A stretch of DNA of 64,000 bases. Origin: Lanius collurio (taxonomy: Eukaryota > Chordata > Aves > Passeriformes > Laniidae). Of this stretch, positions 47,786 through 58,241 are shown piece after piece (the first letter of the stretch is position 1; the number at the start of each line of letters is the position of its first letter). Location of the stretch: assembly GCA_020086605.1 (NCBI GenBank), contig JACBWW010000070.1, positions 970,179 through 1,034,178 on the forward strand, given 5' to 3'. Position numbers and translations under genes: made by a program. The notes under the pieces are model-generated. The model had not been told where the DNA came from and did not search any database. It was given only the letters and a program-made list of their open reading frames with translations.

Positions 47786-50700
47786 TGAAGATAAATCATC
47801 AAGAATACACTTTTTTCTTTTTTAAGCTACAGATATTCTGTTAAGCATGCTTGGGAATACACCTGGGCAGAGGCTAGTTGGCAGAAAGCAGTCCATATCT
47901 AAGGTAATACACTTTGTCTGCTTCCACACCATGATGTCTGTATGCAAAGCCCTGTTGGAGGCCCCTACATTATACCAGAGTGTTCCTGAGCATTGTTCAG
48001 GAGAGTGATAGAGTGATAGCTGGCATCGGATAAATGATTCTTAGGAAAAGGACAAAACATACAATTTATGTCCTCAAAAAATAATTTCTCCATCAAAGCA
48101 GTATTAATTGTGTTTATCAGTGAACGTGTAGGACTTTTTTTCATGGACCCAGCTGGTGTAGGCATGATGACAGAAAAATTTAATGTAAGCTGTGTTGCAT
48201 CTAGTAGCAAAGACTGTACACAGAAAACCTACTTTGCAAAAACAAAGCTAAAACACTTGCACTGGAGAGATCATAAGTGGTAATGTGCCTTTTCTATGGA
48301 TTTTTTAGAAATGTTTATTTCTCTAGTGTTCTATCAGAAGTTTTCAGATTTGCAGCATGGGGGGAAGCAGTGTGTGGCAGTACCAGTGATTACAGGAGAA
48401 GTGAAACAAGGCAGACAGTGTGAGATATTTCCTGCCAAGCAGAGAATCTTGCAAAGCAAACCTAGAGCAGGCTTCCTACTTCTCTGGCACCAGAGGATAC
48501 CAATGACCAGGTCATGTATATCCCTGAAATACACAGTTAACACGATAGTCAGTGCACTGATAAAGCAAAAGGGATGCAAAGGTGGGTGGTGGTTCACAGG
48601 AAAACACCTACAGTGGTGATGGTGCAGCAGATTTCCAACAGATAACTAAGCAAGAAGGTAAATCTAATCTGTATCCTTTAAATTCTCCAGTTTTCCCAGT
48701 TCCTCAACTATCCATTAATTTTCAGAGAAATGTGAATATCACATCAAATCTTGATGATATGTTCTCATGTATGTAAGGATGATTCCAGTGTTTCAGCTAA
48801 AATAATTTGTAAAGGAGATGCATTCATGATCAAAAACACTTTTCCAATTCCCATTCTCTGTGAAATGAAAGATTTAAAATGAATTCTTCTTTTGGATTTT
48901 CAAAAAACCCCATAAAATATCAAGCTTCTTGTCTTTACCAAACACAAGTTTTCTTCTAATTAATCTTAGTTGAAAAAAAGCATAACCATCTAATGCACAT
49001 CTTCTGCACTTCTCAGATATCATCACAAACCTCCATATAAGTAATCTTTGATTTTAAAGAACTTCATAAAACTCTAGCAATATAAGTATCCTTATAGGCA
49101 ATATAAGGATACTTATGCTTTATGAAGATTCCTTATATGTTGAAATCCGACAAGGCAAAATATTGCAGCTACTCAGTGCTCTAAATATCTAAATATTTTC
49201 TATAGCAATCTCCTTATGAGAGTTAGGTATGTGATCAGGGAAAGGAAATGAACTTTTATCTTTGCAACTCACACTTGATGTACACCAGAAAGGTCACTGA
49301 AGTTTGCAAAAAAAAAAAATTTAAAATACTATTCATAAAGAATATCAGTGTTAGTTCTGCATTAGGACTAGGGTAGTACAAAGATGTCTTACATTTTCTT
49401 TCTTTTCTGAGATATAGGCTAAGGTCCAGAAAAATATTTTCATTAAAATGTGTTAATTTGTCTCTCCAAAGGTAGATCAAATACTGTATGAAACCTAGGA
49501 AATAATCTTCTGATAACATTGTTTTTCTGTAAGCAGGCAGTTACCACTTGAAATCATTCACACTTGTTCTGACTTGATCTTTAAAACAGGGTTACTTTTT
49601 TTTTTTTTTTTTTTTTTTTCTTTTCAGTGCTCACTGCTACAAATATACATGAATGTTGAGGGAGAAAAGGAAAAAAAAAGGAATAACCATTCTGCTTATT
49701 CAGGTAGGAAATAGGGTCATCTTAGACTAGGGCAAATGACTTCTGTCAATTATGCCTGCTGTTAATGGTAATACTAGAGTGGCAATTATCATGTAACATC
49801 CATTGAAATTATTCAATGAAAACAATTTCATACCAGCTTGATTACCACCTGGATTCTCCTGATAGAAAATTATTTAGTTGTAAGCAAAAAAAAGTGTTTT
49901 AAAACAAATTAAGAAGTACACAAAACCCAAAACCCACAATATAGTCTGCATTCAATTAAGGAATCCTTGAGGGATCAGTTCTTGAGTGACTAAAACACAA
50001 AATTAAAGCTATACCTTATATATGATTATGTACCTCTGGTCACTGTAGTTTTATTCTATATTTTGTTCAGAATACAATAATGGTCTAGGGCAGATGAAGG
50101 TGAAGACTTGACATGATAAGGATCTCTTTGAGTCTGAGTCTTCATTATTTACACTGACTAATTATATTCCAATAATACCATAGTTTTTAGAAGGTTGCTC
50201 ATTAGTCAAGATAAGATTTTTTTACAGGTATGTAGAACACAGGGCAGAAAAAAAGAGTCAAAGGTAATCAGTCTTGCTTCCAACATATTATTACCTTGCT
50301 AATCTATCAGGCTACCTGAACAAATAAACCTTGGTAGAAAAACCTGTATAGCAAGGCTTTTAAACAGAACATAGTCTTTCCACAACCAATGCGAAATAAC
50401 TACTATTGCTATATGAAGTTTAATGACAAATGACGTCTTCTGTGTTCAGGTGGTGTGAATTCCATGATGAAGACCCTTGTGCTCTGAGCCTTGTTCAGTA
50501 GCTTGAGCAATTTTCAGTAGCTTTAGTGGTGTTGTTTGTACAAATATAGAGGACAATTTTCCTTTACTCAAAATAATTCACATTGTCTTTTTGCACACAT
50601 CTTTTGTGATGACATGAATGTTCCATCAATAATATGACAGTCTAGCTCAGATGTAGATATATTGTGGATGTGAATATTTGGTGACTGTTCCATCCCCTTG

Positions 50701-52929
50701 TGCTTATTTACTTCTGTAAAGATGCCCAAGTCCAGAGAATGAGGCTTAGAATGAAAAAGTCATACAAATGATACAAAAATTATACATGTAATAACAAACA
50801 AGAAAACTCCTTCTCCCTTATTCCAGGCCTAAATAAGATTTATAAAACCACAATATTTAAAAAATATCTTGTGCAACTCCAAAATAAGCATTTGCCTAAC
50901 ATACACTGGTTATCAAAAAGTAGATAGATGGGGGGAAAAAAAAAAAGTAGAAAACACATCTAAGAATTATAAAACTCAATTTTATGCAGTCACAAAGACT
51001 AATGCATTAACTTCTGGTTAGCATACTTTAGAAAAATATAAGAAAACACATGGGTTTCAAGGCGTATGAAGAAAAGCAATTGGAAACATAGAATTTTATT
51101 TGTGATAAACAAAACTGAAGAGGCTGATATTTAAAGTAGTTTAAAGGACAGATGAATAACAGAGGACATAACAATGCACACAAAACAGCTAATTAAAGAC
51201 AATTCTTGTATTCCAGTCTATCTTTATTACATTCAACAAGAGGAAAAGAAAACATAAAAGCTGGCTAACAGCAAACTGTCTTTCTTAGCAAGAAGAAAGG
51301 CAGCTGCTTTCTTTACAACCTCCACTCATCAAAACCCAGACTCTGCAACCCAAGACAAATGTAGTTAAGATACACACACATGCAACTGTCCTACTTACCT
51401 GGAAACAGCCCCTGGGAAATTTCTACCTACACTACAGTTGTGCAAGAGCACAGCAGGAGATTTAGTGAATATGTAAGTGGCTGAAGAGTGTTAATACTGC
51501 CCTGGGGCTCCGGTTTGCTCTGCCCATTTAAGGCTAGTAGCTGAGGGAGTTAGGTGTCTCAGTAAGTGTAAACTGCTGTGTAACCAGCGATGATACATAG
51601 GTAAAATATGCTGCTATTAACTTTTGCTAAGATCTCTGTTAGGTGACTAAGGTAGCAAGTATATGGGGACTTGCTAAGTAAGTGTTTGAAAATATTGTGC
51701 TCGTGAAGGTGCACAGGCCCTTGAGCACAACTTTAATTAAATAATTGAATGTGCATTTTTATTGTTAATATTGTGAAACAACAATGTTTGCATTTCTGTT
51801 TGCTTAAAGTCATATAAATGTTTTTCTCATTTGAAATTACCAGTAGTTCACGTGCTTGAGAAAAGTCTAACACACAAGACCTGTGTATGATCCTTATGCC
51901 AACTTCCACTGTCTTGCACGCTGTGTCAGGGTATTGCAACAATTGTATTTGAATTGTCTGTGGATATACTGGCTGACTAAAGAAGCAAAGCAAAGCCATT
52001 ATAGTGTATGTCATCCAATATTAACCGGTATTCATTGGTGGTTGCAATAATTTTAAGAACATCTGTAAAGACTAGGGGTTTTTCTTACTCTCTTTGTTGT
52101 TTGGGTTTTTTTACTACTAAGACATAACCTGGAAATACGTCTTTCTTTCTCAGTAAACCATTTTTTTTCATTGGTATTTGCTACTTTGCTTTGTCATCTC
52201 CTCATAACCTGGTATGCTCAGCAGGTCAAACACTTTTTGAGCTTACACTAACCAAAGTCTCTCACTAAATTATGATTTCATTTAGCCAGAGCCCTTGAAC
52301 TTGCTCTGTCTAGCCATGATCCATTCAATCTCACTTTCATTCTTACCACCTGTTTCATCTGCTCAAAACTTAATTGCCACATTAATATACCTCTCACTTC
52401 TATTTCCTCAGGTATCACCTCTCACTGTTGTACTCCTCACAGCAAGCCTTCAGATATGTAATTTCATTTTGGTTAAAAAATACTCTGAGGTCCTTAATTA
52501 ACAGCTCTCTTTTACTGAGCAAAAAGCTACTTTGAATAAATCCTGATTATAATATTATTTCAATTTAGATATTCCATTTTTAAAATTTACAGTGTTTGAT
52601 ATAAACACAAGATTTGGACTTGTGAGTTTTTGCCTTATTTGCCCCATTGCATGAAAATGAGAAACATTCTTTCTTCTGTCCGATCTTTTTGATAGATAAG
52701 CACCTACCAGTTTAACAAACTGAGCTCTTCCCATGGGAACTTTGAGTATGGCACTTCACAAAATGAAGTGGTTGCCATACTTAAAGACCATCAGAATGCT
52801 TACAAAGGAAGTTAATAAAACTATCAATAATTTTGATATAGATTTTTGTGAAGGAGAGATAGGAGGAATGCAGGAACTCAGCACTTCTGTACAACGAATC
52901 AATGTGATTATGCAGAAGCTTTAAAACAC
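47786..52929. other. Long non-coding stretch, few features
   Basis: It holds the hairpin at 49082-49116 and a 24-base T-run at 49596-49619. The 107-codon ORF at 48296-48619 and others up to 93 codons have no motif or splice support. No LTR or LINE was recognised, though 51480-51720 is slightly GC-richer. Confidence 0.45.
49082..49116. repeat. Perfect 15-bp hairpin
   Basis: ATAAGTATCCTTATA (49082-49096), a GGCAA spacer, then its exact reverse complement TATAAGGATACTTAT (49102-49116). The arm is too short for a microRNA precursor. No T-run follows that would suggest an RNA gene. Confidence 0.9.
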
Positions 52930-53394
52930 TGTAAAATACACATCACCTCTTTGGGCATCATGCAGGAACTCACACATCTTCTAATTTTTACAATAATAGC
53001 TACTTATCACCTCTTTTGTGTATTATGCTTACTTATCCTATACTTACACATTTTACTACTTTTACATACTTATGCACAACCTATACAGTTCACTCACTTG
53101 TACTTACTTAACACATTACTTCTACCTAACACACTACTGATACATTTTACTAACTTATCCATAATACAACACGTATACATTTTGGAACTGCTGTGCATAA
53201 GATTACACATTACTTGATTGGTCCTTTTACTTTGTCCAACAGCTCCACACACACTTTTTAGATAATACAATTGGTTCCTAATCCAGCACAGCACAGTCCT
53301 CTTTATCCATTCCTTGCTGTCTTGGTAGGTAGCCTTTCAGCTTCTCCTTTCCCAATTCTTTTTCAATTTAGCACAGTTTATCTTTCAGTACCTT
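52930..53394 (-). repeat. Repetitive AT-rich block, possibly LTR-derived
   Basis: The plus strand repeats variants of ACTTAYC, TACACATTTTACTA and TACTTA many times between 52990 and 53170, without a fixed period. The minus-strand wording (GTGTAAGTATAGG and AAAATGTGTAAG) is reminiscent of AT-rich U3 regions in songbird ERV LTRs. It directly follows the stop of the minus-strand frame at 53395-53588. No TG/CA edges, poly(A) signal or target duplication could be fixed. Confidence 0.3.
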
Positions 53395-53588
53395 TCACTC
53401 CTTGATGTTCCAGATCCAGGCAAGTAGAGTCAAGATGACAGCAGCAACAAAACCCATCCAGTGATCAGCAGCCAAGTTGGTGCAGGAAATCCAAACAACA
53501 GGACAGAGAGCAGCTACGAACACACCTTGCCCTTGCCCTTGCCCTTGCCCTTGCCCTTGCCCTTGCCCTTGCCCTTGCCCTTGCCCTT
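53395..53588 (-). CDS. C-terminal part of an unidentified ORF, cut by gap 3
   Basis: A minus-strand frame enters from the gap and reads a (GQ)n array encoded by the hexamer repeat. About 40 non-repetitive residues follow before a TGA at 53395. These include a short cysteine-containing hydrophobic run (VFVAALCPVVWISC) and a strong membrane-like run (WMGFVAAVILTLLAWIW) four residues from the C-terminus. A membrane segment next to a very short tail would fit the end of a retroviral envelope protein or a small membrane protein. There is no homology I can name. The start is hidden in the gap, and chance openness over 190 bp is possible. Confidence 0.25.
53525..53588 (-). repeat. (GGGCAA)n hexanucleotide array at gap edge
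   Basis: About 10.5 uninterrupted copies of CCTTGC on the plus strand, GGGCAA on the minus strand. The minus strand has more than eight GGG tracts separated by three bases, which satisfies the usual G-quadruplex pattern. The array runs straight into gap 3, so its full length is unknown. Confidence 0.97.
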
Positions 53589-53944
53589 NNNNNNNNNNNN
53601 NNNNNNNNNNNNNNNNNNNNNNNNNNNNNNNNNNNNNNNNNNNNNNNNNNNNNNNNNNNNNNNNNNNNNNNNNNNNNNNNNNNNNNNNNNNNNNNNNNNN
53701 NNNNNNNNNNNNNNNNNNNNNNNNNNNNNNNNNNNNNNNNNNNNNNNNNNNNNNNNNNNNNNNNNNNNNNNNNNNNNNNNNNNNNNNNNNNNNNNNNNNN
53801 NNNNNNNNNNNNNNNNNNNNNNNNNNNNNNNNNNNNNNNNNNNNNNNNNNNNNNNNNNNNNNNNNNNNNNNNNNNNNNNNNNNNNNNNNNNNNNNNNNNN
53901 NNNNNNNNNNNNNNNNNNNNNNNNNNNNNNNNNNNNNNNNNNNN
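53589..53944. other. Assembly gap 3 (356 N)
   Basis: The left edge is the GGGCAA array, which very likely caused the break. The right edge (53945) is ordinary unique-looking sequence, so the array ends inside the gap. ORFs running across the N are not interpretable. Confidence 0.98.
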
Positions 53945-55127
53945 TTAATTGAGAGACATACTGAATTCAGGGTTGAATCACAGCTTTTATGTTTCATCCC
54001 TGCTGAAAACATTTGAAATCTGCCTTATTACACAAAAAAGGAATAGAAAATAAAAATAATTCTGTTTTGATCCTCATATCTCAGAAATAATAACTTTTAA
54101 TCTTCTCTCTTTTTGGTACAGTAACCTTATCTTCTGGTTTTGGTACAGTAATTATGACTCAAAAATGGAGAATGGTCATAACAAGCAACAGCATGAAAGT
54201 AGTTTAGGATCTTTAGTTTAGCATCTTTCTAAAATGCAATATTGAATAACAAAAAATAAATCTTGTTTTCATATGGTGCTTCTCAGGAGAAATCATTACA
54301 ATGAAATTTAATGCTGATCTGTCTTTAAAAGTTCCTGTCTCAGTGCCATGTACTTCATCACAACCTTAAGTTTCATTCTAGCAAAAGGTTTCTTGGGTTT
54401 TTTCCTTTCCTTTGCTTTTTCTGTTAAACATGGAAAAGTTTCAATTTCCTTTTGAATGTACTTAGATCCCATCACTCCCTGATGGATATTTTGTGTTTCT
54501 AAAGTAACAAAGCATGTATATTCTTAATAAGATCACAATTGTATTATTCAGTTTAGTGCTATATCATGACTGCTTTGTCTCATCATGTTTAAGATCACGG
54601 CAGTGTTGTCAGGGCAGTTGCTGAATAAGAGTTCAATGAGAGTCACAGAAAACATTGCAGCTGACCAAAAATTTAAAAATTAATTTTTATAGATTTTGCT
54701 GAAACCTTGTACTTCTTTTTGAATTTGTGGATGTAAGCATTTATTTTATTGATAGTCTCCATGTTTCTTCAACTACCAGAATACTCAAAGTACCTTAATT
54801 TTGAAAGTTCTCATTATAATCATTATGATTCATGGGATAAATTACTGATTTTTCAACCATATCTAGAAGTCACTAGAAATGCTTTATATCAGATATTAAG
54901 TAAATAAGGAAAACAGAAAATACTTTTAATTGAAAAAACTCCATGAAAATGAATAATGTGAATAATTAACTCAATATGAATAATGTTAGGAAAAAATGTA
55001 TTAAACTCATCATGTCTCTAATTTTTGTTTCAATCTTGATTAATGGAAGATCTTATATGATGAAATAAGTGCTAAGTTCTATATTTGGAATGGCACAATT
55101 ATTATGAATATCTGGATTTTCTGAGAT
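53945..55127. other. Non-coding stretch, nothing recognised
   Basis: AT-rich sequence with no repeat family recognised. A GGTTTTGGTACAGTAA near-duplicate pair occurs around 54113-54152. Confidence 0.5.
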
Positions 55128-55925
55128 AAATCATTGAATCATTTAGGCTGGAAAAGACCCTTCATCTCCCTCAGTCACTCCTCATGAGGCATGTGCTCTA
55201 GACTTGTGGTGGGTTGACCTCGTCTGGTTGCCAGGTGCCCACCAAGCCACTCTGTGACTCCCCTCCTCAGCAAGATGGATGAAGAAAATAAGACTTAAAA
55301 GTAACGCACAGGTCGAGATTAGCAAAAGTGAATGGTCACATATGCAAGTGAAGATGAGAGACACCAAAGATTTAATTCTCCCCTTTCTATCAGCAGGTAA
55401 TGTCTTCTATCCAGTTCTGGGAAGCAGGGCTTCAGCATGTGTAGTGGTTGCTCTGGAAGCAAAACATTGTAAATGATAAATGTCCTCACTTCTTCCTTTT
55501 TCTTAGCTTTCATAGATGAGTAGATGTTATATAGTATGAGATGTCCTTTTGGTCAATTTTGTTATGTCCTCTCACCAGATTTTGCCCACCCTCAGCCTAC
55601 TGGTGGGGTGCAGAATGTGCCAGCACTGTCAAAGCTCTGCTGTGTTATCACCACCTTTCCAGCTACCAGTACAAAATACAGGACTCTGAGGGCTGCTGTG
55701 GGGAAATGAACTCCATCTCAGCCAGATCCAGTACAAGACCCTTTACTAGCTTTGTCCTTCTATGGACACACTCCAGCACTTGTAGTGAGGGGCCCAAAAC
55801 TGAATACAGGATTCGAGGTGCAGCCACACCAGTGCTGAGTACAGAGAGACAACCATTACTCTAATCCTGCTGGACACACTTTCTCTGATACAAACAAGGA
55901 TGCCCTTGGTCTTCTTGGCCAACCA
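55128..55925 (-). mobile_element. CR1 LINE fragment interrupted by an LTR
   Basis: The left piece (55128-55204) starts with the reverse complement of the CR1 3' end (AATCATTTAGGCTGGAAAAG). It then jumps to CTCCCTCAGTCACTCCTCAT and TGTGCTCTAGACT. After the LTR, the right piece (55736-55925) resumes with AGACCCTTTACTAGCTTTGT, ACACTCCAGCAC, GTGAGGGGCCCAAAACTGAA and CTTCTTGGCCA. All are well-known CR1 blocks in the correct reverse order. The jump within the left piece shows an internal deletion of the 3' UTR and end of ORF2 before or after retrotransposition. Moderate divergence; no intact frame. Confidence 0.9.
55205..55735 (-). mobile_element. ERVL-type solo LTR inside CR1, minus strand, 531 bp
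   Basis: The plus strand begins TGTGGTGGGTTGACCT at 55205 and ends CCAGTACA at 55735, so the element has TG and CA ends. The host CR1 text reads AGACT just before and AGACC just after, a 5-bp target duplication with one change. Five-base duplications are usual for ERVL. An ATTAAA poly(A) signal lies on the minus strand at 55371-55376, about 165 bp from the 3' end. The wording matches the 7.0 kb LTR closely (CACCAAGCC.CTCTRTSACTCCCC and CTTTTGGTCAATTTTGTTATGTCC). ORFs of 61-107 codons within it are not genes. Confidence 0.87.
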
Positions 55926-56767
55926 TGATGTAGATAATTTAAAATATTGTATGCTCAGTCTTAGAAAGGTTTTTGGTTCCAGACTTTCAAAATAAAAAGA
56001 AAGTGGTTTGAGTTATATATGTATATGCTCAGATTATGAAAGATATTTATCGATGATAACATTGTATTTATCTAAGTAGTGGTTACCTTATCACATCCAG
56101 CAGCATCTGCAGAATTTTACAAATAGCTAACCTTTATGTGACATATGTCTAATTCGAAGGTGTGCGCTCGTGTGTGAGGAGCCACCCCACCATGATCAGA
56201 ATCAAAACAATAGCGTCTTTGCAGCTTCACTAGTTAAGTCAATTATAAACTGCATTTGGGGGCAAGTTCAATGTTATAAAATGAATAGTTGTTGCAGGAT
56301 CACAGCCTTAAGTGATACATTGTGCTCGTGGTAGTCAGAATTAGGTACACTGCAAGAAACAATGAACAAGTGCCCCGACAGTCCTCTGTCAATTCATCTC
56401 TGTCTTGACCTGCAAACCCCCTGATATTCCATTCCTGGCCTTCCCTTAAGCAAAGACTGACAACTGTGCCAAATTGTGACAGATTGTGTTTTTGATACAT
56501 AATATGGACATTTTTTCCCAAGGGACTGTATAATCATGAGTGTAAATTAGAAATAAGACAAATTAATCAGAAACTGAAGCTTAAAAAAAAGATATTTTAA
56601 CAGGTGTCTGAGAGAAAGCAGCGTTTCAAAAATATAAAATGTTTTAAAGACTTATATTCTCATCTCAGTATACCTTCAGAGATCAGTAGTTTAGGTAATA
56701 TTACATAACATTTATTTGGAATCAAATACAGTTTTCCTGTCTTACAAAAGCTATGTTAATGATATTT
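55926..56767. other. Non-coding stretch between two LTRs
   Basis: No further repeat or coding signal recognised. Confidence 0.5.
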
Positions 56768-57475
56768 TGTTGTGGTGTATAAGAAAAAAACCTTGCAACA
56801 ATTTTAGAATAGTAAAGTAAAAAGCAGACCTTTATTGGAAGTTTCCAGGTGTCCTGATGGTGATGGGCATACCCAGCATGAGATTTTTACCATTTTATAA
56901 AGTTAAACAATTAGGATATCTAACAGGTACATCCAATAGGAGATTCAGTTGCCCCAGTTACCCAGGCCTGGGTCAGGCCCTTGGAGTTAGTCCAAGGGGT
57001 TCTCTGCCCCACTTCTCATTATGTCTTATTCTAGGTTCCCCTACTATAGCGATTGAATCACAGAACCAGACCAGCAGGGCATCTGAATCGTTTATTCAAA
57101 GGAATGAGCTGGTTTTATCCACTTTTCCAAGGCACAGTATTTCCTTTTATGGTAACCCTCACTACGTGACCTGTGCTGTGTTGCCACACCAGCAACACAC
57201 TTCATTCTATGGGGCGGTCACTCGCTGTCCACCCGTCTGTCAGCTCCCGGCAGGCTCCCCTCCGTAGGGCTCTGCCGTGTGACACCTCCAGCACCCAGGG
57301 TCCGGTGGGGACAAACCTCTCTGTACTGCCATGTGCTTCTTTGTACTGCCATGTGCTCCTTTGTGCTGCCATGTGCTCCTTCATGCTGCCACGTGCCTCT
57401 GCAGGCAGGTCCTACAGCCCGCAACTCAACTCCATCCCATCTCTTTCCACACCCTACTTGGAATAAGACTAAACA
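56768..57475 (-). mobile_element. Probable ERV solo LTR, minus strand, about 708 bp
   Basis: The plus-strand edges are TGTTGTGG at 56768 and CTAAACA at 57475, so the ends form the usual TGTT/AACA palindrome. The flanks are ATATTT on the left and CTATTT on the right, a 6-bp duplication with one change. An AATAAA signal lies on the minus strand at 56831-56836, about 65 bp from the LTR's 3' end, and a second AATAAA lies near 57090. The U3 half is GC-rich and contains a 20-bp minisatellite. Family not named. The 136- and 97-codon ORFs here come from GC-rich LTR sequence. Confidence 0.6.
57321..57400. repeat. 20-bp minisatellite, four copies
   Basis: Four units of exactly 20 bp (57321, 57341, 57361, 57381) share the core GTRCTGCCATGTGC. 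The first three are nearly identical and the fourth is diverged. They lie in the U3 part of the LTR, where direct repeats often act as enhancers. Confidence 0.95.
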
Positions 57476-58188
57476 CTATTTCAGGAATGTGTTTAGAAGG
57501 TCAGCTTATTGTTCTAAAATTTAGGGGGAAAGGGGTAGGAAATGTACTTAAGCTATAGACATTCATTTTCAATCTACAAAGCTAAAAATATATGAAAAAT
57601 ATATAAAAAGCTTAATCATCATTCTCATGCAACATATGCATTTTAGCTGTTCACCTTGGTGCTCGAGTTTGTATGTACTTCTCCAGTGTTTACTTTTTCA
57701 AACTTTTTTCACTGACTGTTTTTTGGTGTCCTTTAATTAAGGTTATCTCCATCTTCTCTCACGTCATTTGCTCATTGCTTTTATATTTATTTTCCTCTCT
57801 TCTGCATCTTTTTTCTCTCCATAGCTTTAACCCTCTTTCTTTCTTATTCTCAGAGTTAAATTATAAGCCTCTTTGTCTTTACATTTCTTTACTTTAACTC
57901 CTTATGTGCTATCAGTCCATGTCTGTCTCTCTACATATAGAGATATTTCTTCTTTCTGCCATCTTCTAACCAGCTCTTTCCAACATCTGTCCTTTTCCTC
58001 TTCTCTCAATTACTGATATTACTACAAAGGCCTTCAGAATGTGATGTTCTTTTTCATTCTAGATTGCGCTTGTTTTTTGTTTGTGGGGTTTTTTTGTTTT
58101 TTTTTTCTGCATGGAAATTACACAGAAACATCTTGATATTAAGGATAAAAAGACCTGGTTTTTAAAAATATTTTCTCATCTATTTCAG
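57476..58188. other. T-rich non-coding stretch
   Basis: It becomes pyrimidine-rich on the plus strand between 57660 and 58100. A GTTTTTTGTTTGTGGGGTTT tract lies near 58071-58106. Nothing coding was recognised. Confidence 0.5.
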
Positions 58189-58241
58189 CTTTACCATGCC
58201 ATGAAGCAATGTTCATACTGTAAATACTATTCATCTGATGG
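58189..58241 (+). other. Candidate 53-nt exon, product unknown
   Basis: The segment is preceded by a T-rich acceptor (TTTTCTCATCTATTTCAG, ending at 58188) and followed by a good donor (G|GTAAGA at 58242). Only one plus frame is open, phase 0 in and two bases out. It encodes about 17 residues with a C-x-x-C pair and several tyrosines. The other frames stop within it. A segment this short with splice-like ends occurs often by chance. Its end phase does not match directly the start phase of the 45719-45831 candidate, so they would not be adjacent in a single transcript without another exon. Confidence 0.2.

Noticed and set aside
48296..48619. 107-codon ORF as a gene
   Set aside because: No recognisable motif. 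The opposite strand is also open for 87 codons, which suggests composition more than coding.
49082..49116. Hairpin as a microRNA precursor
   Set aside because: The stem is only 15 bp, shorter than a Dicer substrate, and there is no extended flanking pairing.
53461..54016. Plus-strand ORFs with (PL)n or (PC)n repeats across gap 3
   Set aside because: The repeats are translations of the CCTTGC array in other frames and the remainder is N.
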